A DNA stretch of 64,000 nucleotides. Source: Collybiopsis luxurians FD-317 M1. Taxonomy: Eukaryota > Basidiomycota > Agaricomycetes > Agaricales > Omphalotaceae. The stretch covers positions 124,001-188,000 of the forward strand of contig KN834834.1 in the NCBI GenBank assembly GCA_000827265.1, given 5' to 3'. Below are positions 1-11,454 of this stretch, one piece after another; within the stretch, counting starts at the first letter, position 1, and the number at the start of each line of letters is the position of its first letter. The notes beneath the pieces are model-generated. The model made no database searches. It worked only from the letters and a program-made list of their open reading frames with translations, and was not told the DNA's origin. A program made the translations under genes and the position numbers.

Positions 1-434
1 CCGACAATGCTTCGACAATGCTTCTTTCGGTACTTAGTCCAGGAACCATGCCTTTCTCATAATGGCTACTATTATCACGAAGTCTTAAATTGCACCCTAA
101 AAAAGCTTTATCATGTTGGTTCTCCTCGAACTGTTTGCTCCGAGCTGGATATTTGACTATTTTCTCACTAAGACTCACTACCCCATTGAGTAGTGCTTGA
201 GCGACTGACGGACCCAGAGTGAGTCTTAACAACGATCTCCAATTCACGAAGAAATGAATCAAATGTTTCGGTTATAATTTACGGCTAGTATACACGATAA
301 CCTCTTTGACTTCCCTGATACATATTGTCAATTACGTCTGGAACAGAAAGAAACTTATTATTCCCCCGCTAAATTATTTATAGATCCATAGGCAAAGAGC
401 TCACCTTTCATCGCACCTCCTCTTGTTGAGCCAC
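1..434. other. 3' flank of SSP-A, no gene seen
   Basis: No coding region is supported here. The complementary strand resembles the 3' flank of SSP-E (about 55240-55430) and of the SSP relic at 18.2-18.75 kb, for example the segment running from a GATT-rich stretch through AGTATCGTT. It is therefore part of the duplicated SSP segment rather than unique sequence. Confidence 0.5.
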
Positions 435-703
435 TCAAGTGGCACAGGTAAGGCCTCCATTTCCATTGACACAAGCTGCAATTTCGCATGTAAGTAAACT
501 GTAACAACCCTTCTAGACTGAGATAGAAACTTACCTCCGTTGATAACATTCCCATCTTGATAAAATGCACAAGAGTCGCCAAACTGGTGCTCGCAGTTGT
601 TTGGGCAACGACACACACTGTCGGGGTCAGGAGCAATAGCACCGACGCCAATAGCTGCGGCGAGCAAGGCAGAGATGGTAGAGATGAGAGTGAAAAGTTT
701 CAT
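435..703 (-). CDS. Small secreted six-cysteine protein, copy SSP-A
   Basis: Two exons, complement(join(435..475,535..703)), 69 residues. Residues 1-22 are a hydrophobic signal peptide (MKLFTLIST... ending GVGA). The mature part is short, with the pattern CRCPNNC-x7-C (GDSC), then a last exon reading ACVNGNGGLTCAT, giving six cysteines and probably three disulfides. The intron is GTAAGT...TTGCAG in phase 1, and the 41-nt last exon is the same length in every copy. The start is chosen because the signal peptide begins there and the same ATG is used by SSP-B, -D and -E; an upstream in-frame ATG would place 25 polar residues before the signal. Role unknown: such proteins are secreted and in fungi are often effectors or surface signals, but no family name is claimed. 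It could also be an antimicrobial peptide. Confidence 0.85.
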
Positions 704-1740
704 GGTGTTCGAACGATATGAGTATGAGTTATAAACCTGTTTAGACGACGAAGTTCGAGATGAAGTTTGAGTGCACATTTCTAGGTGATTTTATACTTTT
801 TTTCCGCTGACCCACCCAGACCGAAATCTGGATTCTTTTTTCTCAATGTACTCTTCTTCCCTTGGGCTGACATCGCATACTCTGTAGACGTGGAGTCTCT
901 ACTCAAACACGATACATTGGATTGCAATAGCTGGAGTAGTTGGCCATTCTTCTTACCGATGAAATGCAGTGGTCTTTCACGATATATCGAGGTGGAGCAT
1001 TAATGAGGCAGTCCGGTGTTTCGAAACTATGTAAGCGCATAGCATCAATCCTCGATTACTCGCTCCTATTTCGTACGTGTAGGTATGTTGTACTCCCTCA
1101 TACCCGACAATCTCAATGTTTCCGATTGTGGTAAAGTACAGCAGTCAGCGGAGGAAACGAATCAAATCACTTTACCAAGCTCCACGACTACAGCGTCGAT
1201 TGCATAACCGGTAAGAAATTATCATTGATCCTGGAATACTTCAGATGGTCCCCGACTGTGGAGCGCCACTACCACTGGGAATAGAAATTCCTTTCCGAGT
1301 TGGGTATGAAGACGTGTTTGATGCGTAAGGCGTGCAGAATCGAAAGGCAATCTTGGTCAATTCCATCTGGACGTCGCTGCATACACTATTCAGCCGCAGA
1401 TATATTCCAAAATACGAAGTGCTTCAAAGCCATGTTGTTATGTTGCTCATATACCATATTCGTGACCCTGTTTCGTAGCTTTGTAGTCAATTTGAAGCTA
1501 AACTGAATGACTGTCGAGGTGAAATATCAGTTGAAGTAGAGCGCTAGTCTATCTTTAGTATGTAGACAAACGGTAATCATTTGTTTTGCTACTTTGAGAC
1601 GAGTTTTGTGCTTGATATTAAGACTGGCTTGAGCTACAATGAGAGCGGCAAGGCTGATATTTCGGGCACCCTGCCTTGATTCAAAAGCTCCTACCGCGCG
1701 CCTAATGTAACATATTAGCACCTCGCGAGTTACTTGGGAT
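704..1740. repeat. Duplicated 5' flank of SSP-A
   Basis: This upstream block is matched in inverted orientation by about 53750-54804, upstream of SSP-E, and in the same orientation by about 49443-50310, upstream of SSP-B. Shared landmarks include a segment with TGAGGCAGTCC, one with TAGGTATGTT.TACTCCCTCATAC, and one with TGAATGACTGTCGAGGT. No gene is supported inside it; the short ORFs are not conserved between copies. Confidence 0.65.
786..797 (-). promoter_or_regulatory. TATA box of SSP-A
   Basis: The minus strand reads GTATAAAATCAC about 85-95 bp upstream of the ATG at 703. The other SSP copies have a TATA element at nearly the same distance, which supports it as the core promoter. Confidence 0.6.
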
Positions 1741-3150
1741 TTATTTGCCTGTTGTCAAGTGTCAACTCAAAATTCACTCGCTTCTCAGGTGATTATACTC
1801 ACCATGACAGTGAAAGCTGAGATACTCTAAAGGATAAATAGTTAACTTTGTGCCAAGGATATCTGAAACGAGACAGGTTGTCCCTCCGAACCGGACAATA
1901 ATCTTACTGTTGAATCATACATATTACTGTACCGTAACGCGATGGATTCGATAGTAATTTTATGATGACTATTCTTGGAAGATTAAGACTTCATATGTTG
2001 TCAAGCAGGGAGTGATTTGAAGCAATTTGCATCCATGATTCACTCGTAACGTTCGGGGCTCGATTCATTCCAAAAATCAGTATCATTGCTGCTCTGGAAT
2101 AAACAACAGAGTCCAACTGAATAATCATGTCTGAAATATGTCCTCTTTTGTGATGGTCTGGCTGTGATGGAAAGACTCAATTATCGATGACTCCACCATG
2201 TTAACCAAGATGGCTACTGAAATAGGATACCATGCCTGCCAAAAGTTTTCATCTCAACTTGCAAAAAAAGAGTTAATAGAAACTCACAGAAGCAAGAGCG
2301 AACAATGCAGACACAATTGTAAAGGTTTGAAATAATGCATTATTGTTGACAGGTCCGTATATGTTCAGCAGGGTAAGAACTGCATATAAGGCCTACATCG
2401 TGCAATATATTGCTCCAGATTCAATCAACAAAACTAGGATATTCTGAATCCTAGTTCTTCTCTGAAATGCAGTTTTTTTTCATCATATGATGGTAATTCC
2501 TTCACAAATTGAGCTCGGTAACCTCAGAAAAAAATCTGTAAAGGTGTTTACCATCCCTTCTATGTGATCAGGGCCGTTGCAAACAAGTTAACGACCAGAG
2601 AAATCACAAGTCGGATTCGATTACTTTGATCTCAATGTGAATCGTGATACAATCAGCAATTTGAATTCTTATATGGCTTCATGCAAAGGGTTCGGTAATT
2701 ATATAATCTCCAAATTTTGGCGCATTAACAACGTACCTATGTCACAATCATCAGAAGTCCCAGTCCAACTTTCCAAAGTCTTTCTTGTTGAAACAGAACC
2801 CAAGCTCTCCAAACTACAAATTGCTCAAAATCACTGGATACTAGGATTCAAAAAATGGACAAGAAACAAACACAGTAAGCTCAGGTAAATTGTTAAGGGC
2901 CAAGGATCTATATAATCAAACACCGATGTTTTTTCATTTGTTATCTGACCTAGAGCATCAAGTTCTTCCGGTGCCTTGGGCTTTATGTCACAAAAAAGAA
3001 CCTGGTCTTGTATAAGCATGGATGGCACATTAGGAAAGGTAGCTGCTGCTAAGGCCAAAGAAGTCACGATCAGGCAACTGTGAGAAGAATGAATCGTGAA
3101 TGCGTCCACGACAGGTAGATGGTAGTCAGTGCGGCGTCGTCGGTCCGGCT
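1741..3150. other. AT-rich spacer, no gene seen
   Basis: No ORF has splice-consistent extension or recognisable motifs. The 169-residue minus ORF at 2831-3340 is partly the antisense of the S-gene relic that follows. Confidence 0.5.
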
Positions 3151-3160
3151 GGATCCGACA

Positions 3161-3280
3161 TGCCGGTGCCTTCTGAGATGGGAGTTTTCGTATCCGAGTC
3201 GTCGGTTTCTGGAGGGGGAGGGCCGGAGCGGGTGGGTGGGGAGTTTGTGGGGTTGAGTTGGCCAACGACAGCGACGATGA
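3161..3280 (+). pseudogene. Fragment of Ser-rich S gene
   Basis: About 120 bp match the middle of S1 exon 3 (10173-10300): the codons for VPSE, SGGGG, and VGGE-FVGLSWPT are present. Nothing before or after resembles S, and the fold-back repeat at 3281 abuts its right edge. It is an isolated relic on the same strand as the main array, lying upstream of the minus-strand relic M1. Confidence 0.7.
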
Positions 3281-3400
3281 ACTGCCTTCAAGGCAGTGTG
3301 CTCCGAAGTATGAAGGGCAGTCACAATCGGCTGAAATCAAACAGTAAGCCCCGATCGTGACTGCCCTCCAAGCTGCCGAGCACTCCGCATTGAAGGCAGT
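3281..3400. repeat. 120-bp fold-back inverted repeat
   Basis: Imperfect arms of about 50 nt begin with ACTGCCTTCA (3281-3290) and end with TGAAGGCAGT (3391-3400), separated by a loop of about 20 nt. The arms share CTGCCTTCAA, AGTGTGCTC / AGTGCTC and GGGCAGTCAC.ATCGG. It would form a long hairpin. No clear target-site duplication is seen, so it is either an eroded fold-back MITE or a hairpin RNA source. Confidence 0.7.
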
Positions 3401-4126
3401 AAAAAATTAACTGCGCGGGCAAATGCAGGCAGTGTCTACCTGATGCATTTTAATTTTTACGCCTGCGCTTCATATTGTATATACGCAATACCAAATTCGT
3501 GTATACAAGTAAACAAAATGACTATACTGTTATTATATAGGCGCATTTGTATGCTCCCTTTCAGTCAGTTTTCACAGAATATTACAGCTACTTCTGAGGT
3601 CCGAAAGTGGTGCATTTCCTTGTAACGGGTCAGCTGGAATTTGGGCCGATGGATCATCCACACAAAAGTTTCACAACTTCATTTATATTGTTTTCGGCAG
3701 CTACATAGTATCTGCTCAGAGGAACGATACTTATTGTGTCACCGGGGTTCTACATTGTTCAACTAAGGAACAATAGCAGATACTTCACATTTTTGCATAA
3801 TAAATTTTCTATCGCCCTCTCAGCAGATTCGCCACTGTGGGGTGACACAATGGAGTCATTGCAGATTGACTTTGATTATTTGTATAAATTCTTACTATAC
3901 CCAGGAGTTAGATTCATGCATTTCTTCAGCGAATTTCAGCTGATAAATGCCCGCAGGTTGGCAGTGTAGAATAGAAAATAATTAACAAAACTTTCGACCC
4001 GACACGCTGACATGTAGTCACATGACAGTTACTTTTGGTAAACCTGAGTAGTCAAAGCAGTCTATTAAAATCTACTTCCTGCAAACCTCCCAAATTAAAC
4101 AGACAAGAAAATTTCTGCTCGTTTGG

Positions 4127-5339
4127 CTAGCTTTTATCACTCGAATGAGTGATTTGTCTCGTCTCTACAAGTATGCTACTCCCGGTAGCAGATGGTCCAT
4201 TATTCACACTCGGAGTATTCATAGCAATTGGAATATCAGCTTGCTGTGTCGATATGATACGGGCTTCTATTGTACGAGTTGGATCGTACCCAAGGACAGT
4301 ATTCCGGTAAACGTAACATGCCATGATATTGGTGAGCATTGCATTTGGTACATTGATAGCAATTTGATTGTCTGCACTGGCTGGAGCATATATTAAAGAA
4401 ATTGAAAAAAGATTTCCAAGAACTGTTATCCTGGTGGAAAGGAAAAAATTAAAATACTTCGAGGTCAAGAGGGAAGCACCAAAGTAACACATACAGGTAG
4501 TATTTCTGGCTGTCTCGAAACATTGCCCTGGAGAATTCCGGCAAGTTGTTCCCTAGGATACGCTCTAGCAAGCCGCGAGGCCTGGCAAAACCATGGGACA
4601 TCAGCTTGTATGACACTGCTACAAAGATCACTGTGTCATAGACAGTAGGGACAATTACTATTGCTCCAACGAAAGGCCTGACCCTTGTGATTATGCAATA
4701 TGACGTAGACTGGATATTTGCGGTCAATGAACTGAAGGGAGCACCAAGACATACTCCAAGAACTGCAACCCACAAAAAGGCAAAAAAAGCAATCACCTTC
4801 CTGCGGTCGTGATAGACGGCGCAGGCTCTGAAGAGAAGGAGCAGACAGGAACCAGGAACCCCAACTGCGTATAGGCTGTCTATTGTGATATTCGCAATCT
4901 TGCAGTTGCCTACTGGGTAAGCTGGAAACTTGCCCATGAATTCTATCGCGTGGTTGATTGAAAATAACTGAATCTGACTAACTAGCATAAATTGCCCGTC
5001 CGAGCACAAAAATCATTGAGCTGATCCTAAGATCATATTTTGTTACTTCTTGAACACCCTGAGCAAAATAGTCAGTCACCTTGACATCACGTATACCATG
5101 AGGTAAAGCTTGTTTCTGGAGGTACAGAATAGGTGCCACTCTGCTGGAATATTGGATAGAAGATCCCAAATGAAGATCTACTAGAACTGGCAATCAGCAC
5201 ATGCTCTTAGTCCAGAATAAGGCGAACATGCCCCAGCCGTTGCAACAGCTATGTAACTGTCCACTTGAAATTGTCGAGCGACTGACGGAGGGAGGAGCTG
5301 AAAAGGAATAGCAGGACTTATTGCTGTGTTGTTCGACAT
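4127..5339 (-). pseudogene. Seven-helix membrane protein M1, frameshifted
   Basis: The structure parallels M3 and M5: complement(join(4127..4430,4495..5026,5080..5177,5232..5339)). Exon 1 begins MSNNTAISPAIPFQLLPPS; exon 2 reads IFIWDLLSNIPAEWHLF; exon 3 carries YPVGNCKIA, LLLLFRACAVY, TVYDTVIFVAVSYKLM and LPEFSRAMFRDSQKYYL; exon 4 carries NIMACYVYRNT. Exon 3 begins in frame (RISSMIFVLGRAIYAS) and then meets TAG because of a 4-bp duplication (AGTTAGTCAG) near 4976-4984. Intron 1 has a GC donor (GGG then GCATGT). Skipping to an acceptor at the inserted TTAG would restore frame but lose part of helix 2. Its mate, an S-gene fragment, lies at 3.2 kb. Probably a pseudogene. Confidence 0.7.
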
Positions 5340-6450
5340 TGTAACGAAATGCTAGTGGAATTATCGTTAACGCATCTCTCATATCTCTCCCTTTTTATAT
5401 GTAAGGATAGATCCTGATCACAAACAGAGTTTTGATTCCTTTGCTGATTCAGAACTGGTTTTTCTATATTCTGTATAGTTACTATGGTAGATAGCTTTTT
5501 CTGATTCCCAGCGTCTGTAGAAATTGGTAGACTCCGTAGAGAGCGTAGTCCAGTATACATCCCTCTCCGTAGCGTTCCGTAGACCACGCGGAGGTGCCCG
5601 GCCTGTCCATATTGACGCGTAGAGTCTGTATATAGCAGTGCTGTAGCTGAGCTTAAAAGTACTGAGTGCTTCATAGCAGGAGATTTACGGTACAGTTGTA
5701 TACCGTAGTAGCCTATACGAATAAAAGTTTTACCGGAGTACTTTTTGTTTTTTGTTTTGTTTTCTGAGCTGCTGATGATTTGACGAATTCCAGAACCTGT
5801 CGCGCTCATCAGAAAAATTTCTGATATCGGTTTATCTATAATGCCTAGTTGAAATGTCGGCGAAGTGGAAGAAAAAAAAGGTCTGCCAGTGCTTAGCCAT
5901 GTGCCTTGTACATGTAGCATGTAATTTCCGTAAACTGTTTGAAAAACCTCCGTTGTCCAATGCATGAGATGCATGAGATTGTAAGCATGAATGAATTGAA
6001 AAAAAGGTTCAACAGTTGATTCAGATATATCGAAGCAGTTCTAATAGAGTAACCTTAATGTCCCTTGATTGACAATTGGCCTTTTGTAACGGAAATGCGC
6101 CATTATCGGATTCAGCAGTTTAAACTTATAGCAACTACCGTTAATTGTGACTCAGGAATCGCCTTTGAGGACATTGAGCTCGCACGTGTATCGGATGATT
6201 TCTCAGTGATTTTCAAGCAAATGAGAACTTTGAATAAATGTAATTCATAGTAAGTACATAAAGTTATTGTTGCTGTATAATTTATATGCTCTTTTATATC
6301 TGGTATTATTCCAATTTTCTTGTGGTCCTTTTCTTCAGCGCAAAAGTTGTTCTGCGGAATGAAATGGCTTGCTCAGTTTTTTTCTTGAATCTGAAACTTG
6401 AAAGACGGCCTCCCTAATGTCTGGGTGATATCCATCATTCGTATCGCCAT
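5340..6450. other. Spacer, no gene seen
   Basis: A 218-residue minus ORF (5318-5974) overlaps M1 exon 1 in another frame and shows no motif or conservation. Several CCGTAG/CTACGG motifs recur around 5530-5710. No gene is supported. Confidence 0.45.
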
Positions 6451-6454
6451 TAGA

Positions 6455-7180
6455 CGCAAGTCCTTTCAAACAGGAACATTTCAAATCGGAACATTCTCTC
6501 CGAGTCACTCATCCGTTATCGACTCGGGAATGAGCTCGCGCATTTATCGGCCGCAGTTCGGGCCATCAACCTGGTGAACAGGGTTCGAACCTGAACCGAA
6601 GGTCTAGCTTCTCCTTCTTCTTTGAACCAAAAACTTTGCTTCCTGTTCAATAGTTTTCAATTTTGCCAAGATCCTCAAGGCCTATCGTTTGCTGAGCAGT
6701 ATCGGATCAATATCCAGAGTCGCAGTGTTCATATCCGTTAATAAAGGAGGTGTGTTGTTCACTGTTTGATCTATTTTTTAATTTCCTTGTACTGAGGAGC
6801 CTTAACTGCACCATCTTGGACATGCTAGTGCTGTCGTTACAAAGCCTCTGACCTTCTTCAGACTCCTGGTAATGATGGAAGTTACAAACACCCCCACCGT
6901 TCCCGGAAACACTTGCGATACCCTCTATCGATGTCGCAGTCTTTTTCGGATCATTTGGGGCTGTGTCTAGGGCTCTGTCCATCCGCACATGCTTGCATCT
7001 GAGGACGGGTGGAGTAGGGGGAGAATTTTGGGACGGAAGATACGGTTAATGATAGTCACTGTTTTTGCACCAGAGATCTTGGTGCTGTGGGTAGCACGGC
7101 AATTTTTCAGCTAGAGAGATATCTAGACGTGAGTCCTTCCAACAGGAACATTCTCTCGGAGTCGCTCATCCGCTAGCTGT
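6455..7180. repeat. Short direct repeat pair
   Basis: A segment containing CAGGAACATT and AACATTCTCTC.GAGTC.CTCATCCG occurs at about 6459-6520 and again at about 7127-7175. The sequence between has no supported gene. It is a local duplication of unknown origin. Confidence 0.45.
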
Positions 7181-7806
7181 AGGATATAGAAAGGAAGGGC
7201 GGAAGGTTTCACACGCATGGTTTTTTCTTACAGGTGGATTTGCCCCTGGGCTTGATTTCCCACGAATCGACCTTCCCTTTGAACTTGACTCTCTCAAATA
7301 TTTTGCTTTATACCTGGAATATCTCCATTTAACTGGTACCAGAACGCGAAATTCAGGATTGTAGCCACAACAACGGTTTCGCAAAGTTCATAGCCGTGGG
7401 GCAATCAACCTGGTTCATGGTACAACTTCTCGCTCAATAGGTCCATCACAGAGATCATGACAGTTGCCTTTGCGGCGTTGAACATCCTGTTTCTGGTGGA
7501 AGAAGCCTGTGGGAATTCGCTCTCATATTCGCATACAGAAGGAAGATAGTGTGACCGTTGTGGTGTCTGAACACGAAGGAATTTTGGACATTCAAGGTAT
7601 GGAGCCCTCGACTGAAACAGCAGGGTTCTTTCTTCGCTTTTCCCATCACTGCCCTCTTCAATATCACCTTCATAAGACATGACCAGTCTCATACTGTCCT
7701 TTACACGTGTTGAGAAAAGGTTATGGCAAGTACTTTAGGAATAGTAAAACTTCTTGTTGTTGAGCTACTCTACGTACATCTTTTATACCTAGAGTAATTA
7801 CTTCTA

Positions 7807-8106
7807 GATGCATATGGAGCGGCCTTCCTGTTTGGCATAATTTACTGTGCTGCATGGAAATTTGCATTCCCCAGTGTAGCTGAGCAACTCTCGTGGAGGA
7901 TTGCTTCCATTCTTGTCACCAGTATGTCTATATATGGCTCTAGTTATACATCTGCGTTCCCTAGTCCGCTCACCAGACCTCGGAGATGACCGCGCTAGAG
8001 CCACTGTTGAAGTCCTAACAACAGGCCTTTTTCTTATCGTCATACTCGCTTACATTTTAGCTCGAATTACTCTGATTGTTTTGCCTTTCTTAGACGAGAA
8101 TTACCC
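7807..8106 (+). pseudogene. Relic of an Agaricomycete polytopic membrane protein
   Basis: In one frame, from about 7819, the sequence reads GAAFLFGIIYCAAWKFAFPS then VAEQLSWRIASILVTS, and after a frame change near 7930-7980 VEVLTTGLFLIVILAYILAR then ITLIVLPFL. From memory, this matches the C-terminal membrane block of a large hypothetical family in mushrooms (pattern G.IHC.AW.F.FP...E..LWR.SS...T followed by ..ARI.LIVLAF..LR.LP). The upstream exons are not recognisable. It is broken and probably dead. Confidence 0.45.
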
Positions 8107-8359
8107 CCGGCTGCTTTTGAAACTGTGGAATGGATGTCTTTCATTCTTCATTTGTAAACAGAATCGTACATCAATTGCACTTATTTAGTCATAAAATGAG
8201 ATCCTTTCTCGGTTTTGATATTTTATCTGAAAATTTCATTTTGCAATACTCACTTTTCTATGGGTACCCATTTTATTGGTGTCTACAGAGAGCTATTTAT
8301 GTCCACTGTAACATGAATCTCAAGTGTTCGCTGTACAACCCAAAAATAAAGGCACGTGA

Positions 8360-8735
8360 TATAGTGGTAGCGTTTCCAAATGTTGCCGAGCGGAGTGCGG
8401 TGTCGTCGGACCGGTCCGCAGATGCCGGATCCGACATGAGTCAGATAAGCGCCCATAACACCACAACAGCTCTTCTCTTCCTTCCACGACGATCCCCAGA
8501 GAAGGCGTCGATCCAAGGTTGTTGGCTCAGTCTCTTGTCCAACATACCAAGTTGATACTAAGTTTGCCAGAGATTCTTTGACTGAGTAATAGTCTGCTCA
8601 GCGAATTTACAGTATTATCGTTTCCTAGGACCGGTCTCATCTCTGCTAATTACAACGGTATGTGTTCTCTGCACGTCCGACAACGTTCTATCTACTCACA
8701 AACAAGGAAGAATCAGAATTTAAACGAGATTTAGA
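8360..8735 (+). promoter_or_regulatory. 5' flank of S1
   Basis: This segment (GTCGGACCGG at 8405-8414, then GATAAGCGCC-type sequence) is recognisable upstream of S2 (about 23155-23260) and S5 (about 18840-18900), so it belongs to the duplicated unit and probably holds the S promoter. No convincing TATA box is visible just before the ATG at 8736; the stretch AATTTAAACGA precedes it. Confidence 0.4.
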
Positions 8736-11125
8736 ATGCCAGCTGCTGCAGTATACGTTATAGCCGTTGTAGGGACCGTTGCCGTCGGTTTTGCGTTTAA
8801 AGAGGTATGTAATTCGTTCTGTTCTTCAACCTTCACTTTATTCGGCTCCACGACATGTACATTTTCTCTTGCCACTTCTCGTCCAGCCCACTGCGCATCT
8901 GCGTTCTCAATGTCCGCTGTTTCCGCCGTACTCCTGGTTATATCCTTCCTCACACACCTACCTTGCGACTTATGACGGATGACATGAACTGTATATGATC
9001 TCATGTATCATTACGTCCGTATCCTTCTTTCATTACAACTATTTGGTTTCGTTCTTCATCGAAAACCATAGCTGATTCTTTTCGCAGTTTGTATACGATC
9101 CCCACATCGCCCCAAAAGTCGATCAATGGCGCCATGAGTTTACTGCTCGAAGAGAAGCTAGACGAAGAAGGCGAGGACGAGTAGCCGTTCCGGTATCTGC
9201 GGCTTCTACTGTCGAACATGTCCGCAGCGGCGACTCCACTTTGGACGACGATGCTAGTTCCCACCCGATGGGTGGTCGGGACTTTGAGATGGAGACTTTG
9301 AATAGACTGGGTTTGACTGGGATGGATCTCCCGGTTATGGGTGGAACTGCTACGTCTTCGTCGTCTGCTGTGGCCAATGTCGATGATGACACTGTGTCGG
9401 TACTGCAATGGCGCAATGGGGTCGAGTCAGCTACGATGAGGAGAAGGAAGGGTAATGCCAATGTGAGTGGAACCCTCTTTCGAATAACGATCTGTTGTTA
9501 ATGAACCTTTCTAGTCTGCTATCACTCGTTCAACTTCGTCCTCCTCCGGAACCGCTCAAATCAATCAACAAATCAATCAACACCCAACTGTCTCATCGCA
9601 ACCGCCATTCTCGCCTATCATGCCGATGAATATGCATATTCTCACCGACACCGAAACAGAAACAGAAACGGATGTCGATACGGAAACGGAGGCTGATGAA
9701 TCCTCGTCTGCCGCGGCGGCGTCTACTACGCATCTTTACCGCCCGAACCATCCTAATTCAAGCTCCCGCTCCCAACCTCAATCAATTCCGAATCCGAATG
9801 CTAGAACCTCGAATCCGAATGTTGATAATCGTCTTTCGTCCTTGTCCTCGTTCGGCGACTTGAACAATCTCGCTACGCCGACGTCGAGCAATCCCTTTGC
9901 GGATCCTGTTCTTCCGCGAGTACAGGCCCAGACGTTTTCCGCTTTTCCGCCTCCTCCTCCTCCCGCCTCAACAATGCCCCTCGCAGCTTCTACTTCTTCT
10001 TTAGGCTCGATCCACTCCCCGTCTCTGATCCCGTCCCTCTCTCTGTCTCATCCGGTCCCTAGAGCGGATATAGAGGATAATGTGGAGTTATTGGATTATG
10101 TCTCGTCGACTTCTTCTGGGATGAGTGTGAGCACGGGTACGGGAACGGGTACGACTGGAAGGGGGGTTTCGCCGGTACCTTCTGAGGTCGTATCGGATGT
10201 GCTTTCTTCGGAGTTTTCGTATCCCGGGTCGTCAGTTTCTGGAGGGGGAGGGGGAGAGCAGGAACGGGAGAGGGTGGGTGGGGAGCTTGTAGGGTTGAGT
10301 TGGCCGACGACGGGGTCCATGACGGCGACGGGGAGGACGGCGCTGGTGGAGGAGTCGAGGACCGGTGATAGGTCCGGTCGTAGTTCTACTTCCGGTTCTG
10401 GTTTTGGTGCGGGTGCTGGTGCAGGGACTGGGTCCGTTGGTGCTCGTCGTCCTCTGCCGACTGGGTACCTTACGCGAGAGCAGATCCAGCACTTGATTGA
10501 CCTTTCAGAGTCTCAGGCTTTAGCTCAGTCGGGGTCGGGGTCGGGATTGGGTATGGGGCAGGGTTCGGGTTCGGGATCGCACCCGCAAAGCAGGTTATCT
10601 ACGTCTGCGTCTGCGACGACAACGACGAGGTCCGGTGCACCTGGTCGTGTGACTGGCGCCTCAGGTTCAGTTACTGGTACTGGTAATGGTACTGGTACCG
10701 CTGCGTCGTCGGTTTACGCTTCCTTCACTTCATCTCCAGATCCGATGTTACCTTCGTCTCCAACTGCTTCTTCACCTCCGCGATCGCCTACGATGACAAC
10801 GAGGAGTGGGACTTCTAGTTCGAGGAGGTACTTTTCGCCGTTTGCGTCTGTAGAGCATTCTCCCGTGGTTGAGCCTACCCTACCCCGCAGAATGGGTGGC
10901 ATTGTGGGATCCGACTCTGAGGAGTATGATGTTCGTTCGGTGTCCGAGTCGATGTCGGTGTCGGATATTGAGGAGGTTGAGGGGTTGGGGTATGAGGGAA
11001 GGGGACAAGGAGGGGTGGGGGATGGGGTTGGTCATACCGGTGGAAGTCGAACCCCAGGTCAGGGTCAGGGATTTGGAAGGAGGTCTGGTGAGAGTGAGAG
11101 TGGGAGTGAGTTTAGTTTCGTGTAG
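8736..11125 (+). CDS. Ser/Thr/Gly-rich protein with N-terminal membrane anchor (S1, intact)
   Basis: Three exons, join(8736..8804,9088..9462,9515..11125), all phase 0, 684 residues. Exon 1 encodes only a hydrophobic segment (MPAAAVYVIAVVGTVAVGF), a signal anchor. Exon 2 starts FVYDPHIAPKVDQWRHEFTA followed by a very basic ARREARRRRRGR stretch, then acidic and Ser-rich sequence. Exon 3 is low complexity: TETETETDVDTETEADESSS, a Pro cluster (PPPPPP), Gly-Thr and Ser-Gly runs, one non-repetitive island YLTREQIQHLIDLSESQALA (about residues 424-443), and an acidic C-terminal part (SDSEEYDVRSVSESMSVSDI). No catalytic motif is visible. Likely a membrane-tethered protein with a long disordered cytosolic tail; function unknown. 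It is the only copy of five whose exons join without frameshifts, which supports a functional gene. Confidence 0.75.
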
Positions 11126-11439
11126 GGGGGTGTGGGGGTCGAGGGTGGGTGGTCATGCTCGGTTGAACGTTGATGCGGTGGGGTGTTTCGAGTGTTCCGT
11201 TAACATCTGAGGGAAGAGGTGTACAGCTTGCTGTTTAGGGTACTTGGGTACTACGTGGGTAGGGTGTGAGACACAGAATGGTTGGACGGACGCTTGGTTG
11301 CTAGGCGAGATATGTCTGTTGTATTGGTGCATTGGTGCATCGGTGCATTGTATTGGTACTTTGTCGTCGTTGGCGTTGTGTAGATCTTTATTTGTTGGTT
11401 TTTTCTTTTCACTTGGCTTTTTTTTTTTGCATAACTAAA
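11126..11439. repeat. Conserved 3' flank of S genes
   Basis: This block, with ATTGGTGCATTG repeats, GTACTTTG.CGTCGTTGGCG and CATAACTAAATTATTCGAG, recurs after S2 (about 25850-25990), S4 (about 41060-41260) and at 45.85-46.03 kb. It marks the right side of each S copy and probably includes the S 3' UTR and terminator. The short ORFs at 11244-11514 follow from the repeats and are not genes. Confidence 0.6.
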
Positions 11440-11454
11440 TTATTCGAGTTGAGG

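Noticed and set aside
2831..3340. 169-residue minus-strand ORF
   Set aside because: Its first half is the antisense of the S relic and of the fold-back repeat; no conservation.
4127..4492. M1 last exon as an independent 121-residue gene
   Set aside because: It begins inside the intron and matches M exon 4; the apparent ATG is intronic.
5318..5974. 218-residue minus-strand ORF
   Set aside because: Overlaps M1 exon 1 out of frame, has no motif, and its composition looks like non-coding sequence.
6565..6600. tRNA-like B box (GGTTCGAACCTG)
   Set aside because: A T-arm-like stem is possible, but no 7-bp acceptor stem, D arm or A box is found within 50-90 nt upstream.
10096..11210. Several ORFs overlapping S1 exon 3 in other frames
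   Set aside because: They follow from the repetitive Ser/Gly/Thr codons; the S1 frame alone is consistent with splicing and with the paralogues.
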